Source of the DNA: Brevibacterium permense
GTDB taxonomy: Bacteria > Actinomycetota > Actinomycetes > Actinomycetales > Brevibacteriaceae
Assembly: GCF_013280495.1 (NCBI RefSeq)
Contig: NZ_JABSSX010000009.1
Span: 52,234-116,233, forward strand
Length of the DNA stretch: 64,000 nucleotides
Reading direction: 5' to 3'
Shown here: in pieces, positions 61,835 to 64,000 of the stretch
Position numbering within the stretch: position 1 is the first letter of the stretch
How the letters are laid out: every line of letters starts with the position of its first letter
Translations under genes and position numbers: made by a program
The notes under the pieces: generated by a model
Told to the model about the DNA's origin: nothing
What the model saw: the letters and a program-made list of their open reading frames with translations, nothing else
The model's database searches: none

Positions 61835-63240
61835 GCACCTCCCACATGCCGGACGCCGGCACGACGGCAGCGTCCCCCTCGGCGCAGGCGAGCCCGCGCA
61901 TCCTCATCGTCGCCGACGACCTCACCGGCGGCAACGCCTGCGGTGCCCTGTTCGCCGAGGCGGGACTGCGAACGATCACCGTCACCGGCACCAGCCCAGC
62001 CGGCAGCGTCGACCTCGGAGGTCTGCTCGATGACTTCGATGCGGTCGTCGTCAACACCGACTCCCGCCACCTGCCGCCGCAGCAGGCCGGCATGGTCTAC
62101 TCAGAACTCATCGAGTCCGCCGGTGCCGTCGACCTCGTGGCCTGCCGCATCGACACCACTCTGCGCGGCAACGTCGGGCCAGCTGCAGCAGCCGCCATCT
62201 CGGCGCGCAGGCGTGCGCTGACCGCGTCCGACGGTCCGCAGTGCCGCGTCCTGGGACTGTGCATGCCGGCCTTCCCTGCCGCCGGCAGAACCACCGTGCA
62301 GGGGCGGCAGCTGCTGGGCGGGCGTCTGCTCGAACACACCGAGCTCGCCTACGATGTCCGCTCCCCCATGCACACCTCCGTCATCGAGGAGATCCTCGCC
62401 GCCGGCACGGATCTCGACTGTCACGTCATCGCTATCGCGACCGTCCTGGCCGGCCGTGAGGCCGTGGCCACCGCCGTGCTCGACGCCATCGGGGAAGGGG
62501 CCGACGTGCTCATCGCCGATGCCCTGACCACCGACCATATCGAACTCGTCGGTTCCGTCATCGCTGAGATCAGCCACGACCTCGCCGAGGCGGCCACTCC
62601 GGAGATCCGCAACCGCGCAGGTCTGGCCGACGGTGAGCTGTTGGACTGGGTGACCATCGATCCCGGACCCGGCAGCCTCGCCCTGGCCCAGTCACGGCTG
62701 CCTGCTCGTGCCGAGGGCATCCTGCTCGGCATCTCGGGCTCGGCCACCGAGGTCACCCGCTCTCAGCTCGCGGCCGTAGCCGAGGACCCCACGGTCACGG
62801 TCCTCCGTGCACCCGTGGACGACGCGGGCCTGCCCGATGTCGAGGCCACACTGGGCCTCATCGATCGGGCCGCCTCGGCGCGGGCGATCGTCATCGCCAC
62901 CGTCCTCGAGTCCAGCGATCTGCGCGAACTCACCGATGCCGAATCCGAGCAGACGACACGGCGATTGGCACTGATCGCCTCAACGGTCATCTCCACCATC
63001 CCGATCTCCGGCCTCTACACGACCGGCGGAGACGTCACCGCCATGGTGGTGCGCGAGCTCGGCGCGATGGGGATGGAGATCGACAAGGAGATCGTGCCCC
63101 TGGCCGTCGGCGGCCGCCTCGTCGGCGGGCGCGCCGACGGACTGCCGATCGTCACCAAGGGCGGTCTCATCGGCAACGCCGGCACTGCCGTCGAATGTCT
63201 CGAATTCCTGTCGACCACCGCCCGCGTCAGACGAAACTGA
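61831..63240 (+). CDS. Four-carbon acid sugar kinase (DUF1537 family)
   Basis: A 469-residue kinase of the DtnK/OtnK type. The N-terminal domain has ILIVADDLTGGNACGALF (substrate site, DDLTG) and KIDTTLRG-like CRIDTTLRGNVG. The C-terminal domain has LGISGSATEVTRSQ, a GLYTTGGDVTAMVV segment (ATP site) and GGRLVGGRADGLPIVTKGG. It would phosphorylate D-threonate or a related acid at O4. A long low-complexity N-terminus (about 25 residues) precedes the domain. The ATG overlaps the permease stop. Confidence 0.93.
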   Translation: MSTSHMPDAGTTAASPSAQASPRILIVADDLTGGNACGALFAEAGLRTITVTGTSPAGSVDLGGLLDDFDAVVVNTDSRHLPPQQAGMVYSELIESAGAVDLVACRIDTTLRGNVGPAAAAAISARRRALTASDGPQCRVLGLCMPAFPAAGRTTVQGRQLLGGRLLEHTELAYDVRSPMHTSVIEEILAAGTDLDCHVIAIATVLAGREAVATAVLDAIGEGADVLIADALTTDHIELVGSVIAEISHDLAEAATPEIRNRAGLADGELLDWVTIDPGPGSLALAQSRLPARAEGILLGISGSATEVTRSQLAAVAEDPTVTVLRAPVDDAGLPDVEATLGLIDRAASARAIVIATVLESSDLRELTDAESEQTTRRLALIASTVISTIPISGLYTTGGDVTAMVVRELGAMGMEIDKEIVPLAVGGRLVGGRADGLPIVTKGGLIGNAGTAVECLEFLSTTARVRRN

Positions 63241-63305
63241 ATCGTGCACGACGAACCTTGCACCCCCATCGACCGACAAGATCCGAACCATTCGAGGAGA
63301 CAGCA

Positions 63306-64000
63306 ATGACAGCACCAGCACTCGCCGTGACCGTGGGCGATCCCGTCGGAATCGGACCGGAGATCACCGCCACCGTGCTCGCGGAGTTCGCGGGCAGAGA
63401 CGATCAGCACGGGATCGCCGTCGCGGATCTGGCCGTGATGAGACGTGCCGTCGACGTCCTCGGACTCGATGTCGAGCTGCGCGCCATCTCCGACTGGTCG
63501 ACCCCGTCGGCCGGCGAAGGCGTCATCGACGTCTTCGACATCGGCGTGCTCGACGATGACCTTCCCGAGTGGGGCGTCGTCGACGCGCGCGCCGGCAGGG
63601 CTTCGGTGGCCGCGATCGAGATCGCCACCGAGGCGGCCATGGCTCAGCAGGTCGCCGGCATCGTCACCGGCCCCATCAACAAGGAAGCCGTGTGGAAGTC
63701 CGGATCGCAGCACCTCGGGCACACCGAGATGCTCGGTGAGCTGACCGGAGTGACGAAGCAGGACACGATGTTCGTCGTCGAGAACACGAAGGTCCCCGAC
63801 CACAAACTCCAGATCTTCTTCGCCACCCGCCACATGTCCCTGCGCAAGGCCATCGACGCCCTCACCGTCGAGACCCAAATCGACTCGATCGAACGCGCCC
63901 ATCGTGCCCTGCAGCTCTACGGCGTCTCCTCGCCGAGGCTGGCCGTCGCCGCGCTCAACCCGCACGGTGGTGAGAACGGCGCCTTCGGCGACGAGGAGAT
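63306..64000 (+). CDS. PdxA2-like 4-phosphothreonate dehydrogenase, C-terminus beyond window
   Basis: The 231 visible residues match the PdxA family: VTVGDPVGIGPEITATVL at the N-terminus, IVTGPINKEAVWKSG, GHTEMLGELTGV, FFATRHMSLRKA and LAVAALNPHGGENGAFG, which contain the metal and substrate residues. Beside a DUF1537 kinase, such proteins act as PdxA2/DtnP and oxidise 4-phospho-threonate with decarboxylation to dihydroxyacetone phosphate, rather than serving vitamin B6 synthesis. GAGGAGACAGC precedes the ATG. No defect is visible up to the edge at 64000. Confidence 0.9.
   Translation, partial: MTAPALAVTVGDPVGIGPEITATVLAEFAGRDDQHGIAVADLAVMRRAVDVLGLDVELRAISDWSTPSAGEGVIDVFDIGVLDDDLPEWGVVDARAGRASVAAIEIATEAAMAQQVAGIVTGPINKEAVWKSGSQHLGHTEMLGELTGVTKQDTMFVVENTKVPDHKLQIFFATRHMSLRKAIDALTVETQIDSIERAHRALQLYGVSSPRLAVAALNPHGGENGAFGDEE

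Noticed and set aside
63306..64000. Vitamin B6 biosynthesis gene pdxA
   Set aside because: The adjacent DUF1537 kinase and GntP permease make a PdxA2 sugar-acid role much more likely.

Overview
The window is GC-rich, densely coded chromosomal DNA from an actinobacterium. Mfd, enolase-FtsB-DUF501-Ppx, Pth-L25, GlmU-Prs next to tRNA-Gln, a BioQ-type biotin site, a Rex-type site and many apparently leaderless genes all point that way. Protein style suggests the order Micrococcales, and a Brevibacterium-like organism is my best guess, but nothing here fixes the genus. I see no CRISPR array, complete insertion sequence, prophage, integrase or rRNA.

Layout. 0-2 kb: biotin genes bioB-bioA (bioA runs off the left edge) under a palindrome overlapping the promoter. 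2-3.7 kb: a hypothetical gene and a divergent HxlR regulator / NAD(P)-binding oxidoreductase pair with an operator between them. 3.8-13.3 kb, mostly minus strand: NDH-2 with a Rex-like site, a mycosin-like membrane protease, Ppx, DUF501, FtsB, enolase, a tyrosine phosphatase, MazG and CsbD; a DUF559-type gene broken by a stop codon sits between ftsB and eno. 13.4-17.0 kb: mfd. 17.1-19.5 kb: an arylsulfotransferase-like lipoprotein and a rhomboid protease. 19.5-24.8 kb: pth, rplY, an alpha/beta hydrolase, prs, glmU and tRNA-Gln(TTG).

24.8-27.1 kb holds a small membrane protein, a very long extragenic hairpin, an MgtC-family gene and the remains of a divergent TetR / membrane-protein pair that one deletion appears to have beheaded. 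27.2-31.3 kb: a metallo-beta-lactamase-like protein, then a histidine kinase, response regulator and fatty-acid desaturase in one direction, which looks like a DesK/DesR-type membrane-fluidity module. 31.4-37.5 kb: an NCS1 permease with a SnoaL-like protein, a MatC-type carrier, an acetyl-CoA hydrolase/CoA-transferase and a formylglycine-generating enzyme.

37.8-44.3 kb is the most interesting part. A CDP-alcohol phosphatidyltransferase and a GTP cyclohydrolase II-RibD reductase fusion converge on a translationally coupled set: an MDR dehydrogenase without zinc ligands, a catalytically degenerate PTPS homologue, a glycosyltransferase, a methyltransferase and a UPF0104 membrane protein. Related PTPS and cyclohydrolase genes occur in Streptomyces coelicolor (SCO6650, SCO6655), and as far as I know their product is unknown. 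The set looks like an uncharacterised pathway from GTP to a glycosylated, possibly lipid-linked, pyrimidine or pterin-like molecule.

44.3-56.5 kb: a fructosamine-kinase-like protein, a DUF4352 protein, a second two-component system, a PAP2 phosphatase, an acyl-CoA dehydrogenase, an SLC1-type symporter, a D-cysteine desulfhydrase-like enzyme, an RraA-like protein, a lipoprotein and a VOC dioxygenase under a promoter carrying two palindromes. 56.6-60 kb: a CopB-type copper ATPase with a CsoR-like operator, and a butanediol dehydrogenase. 60.3-64 kb: a GntP permease, a DUF1537 four-carbon acid sugar kinase and a PdxA2-like dehydrogenase (cut by the right edge), which together resemble a D-threonate/erythronate catabolic operon.
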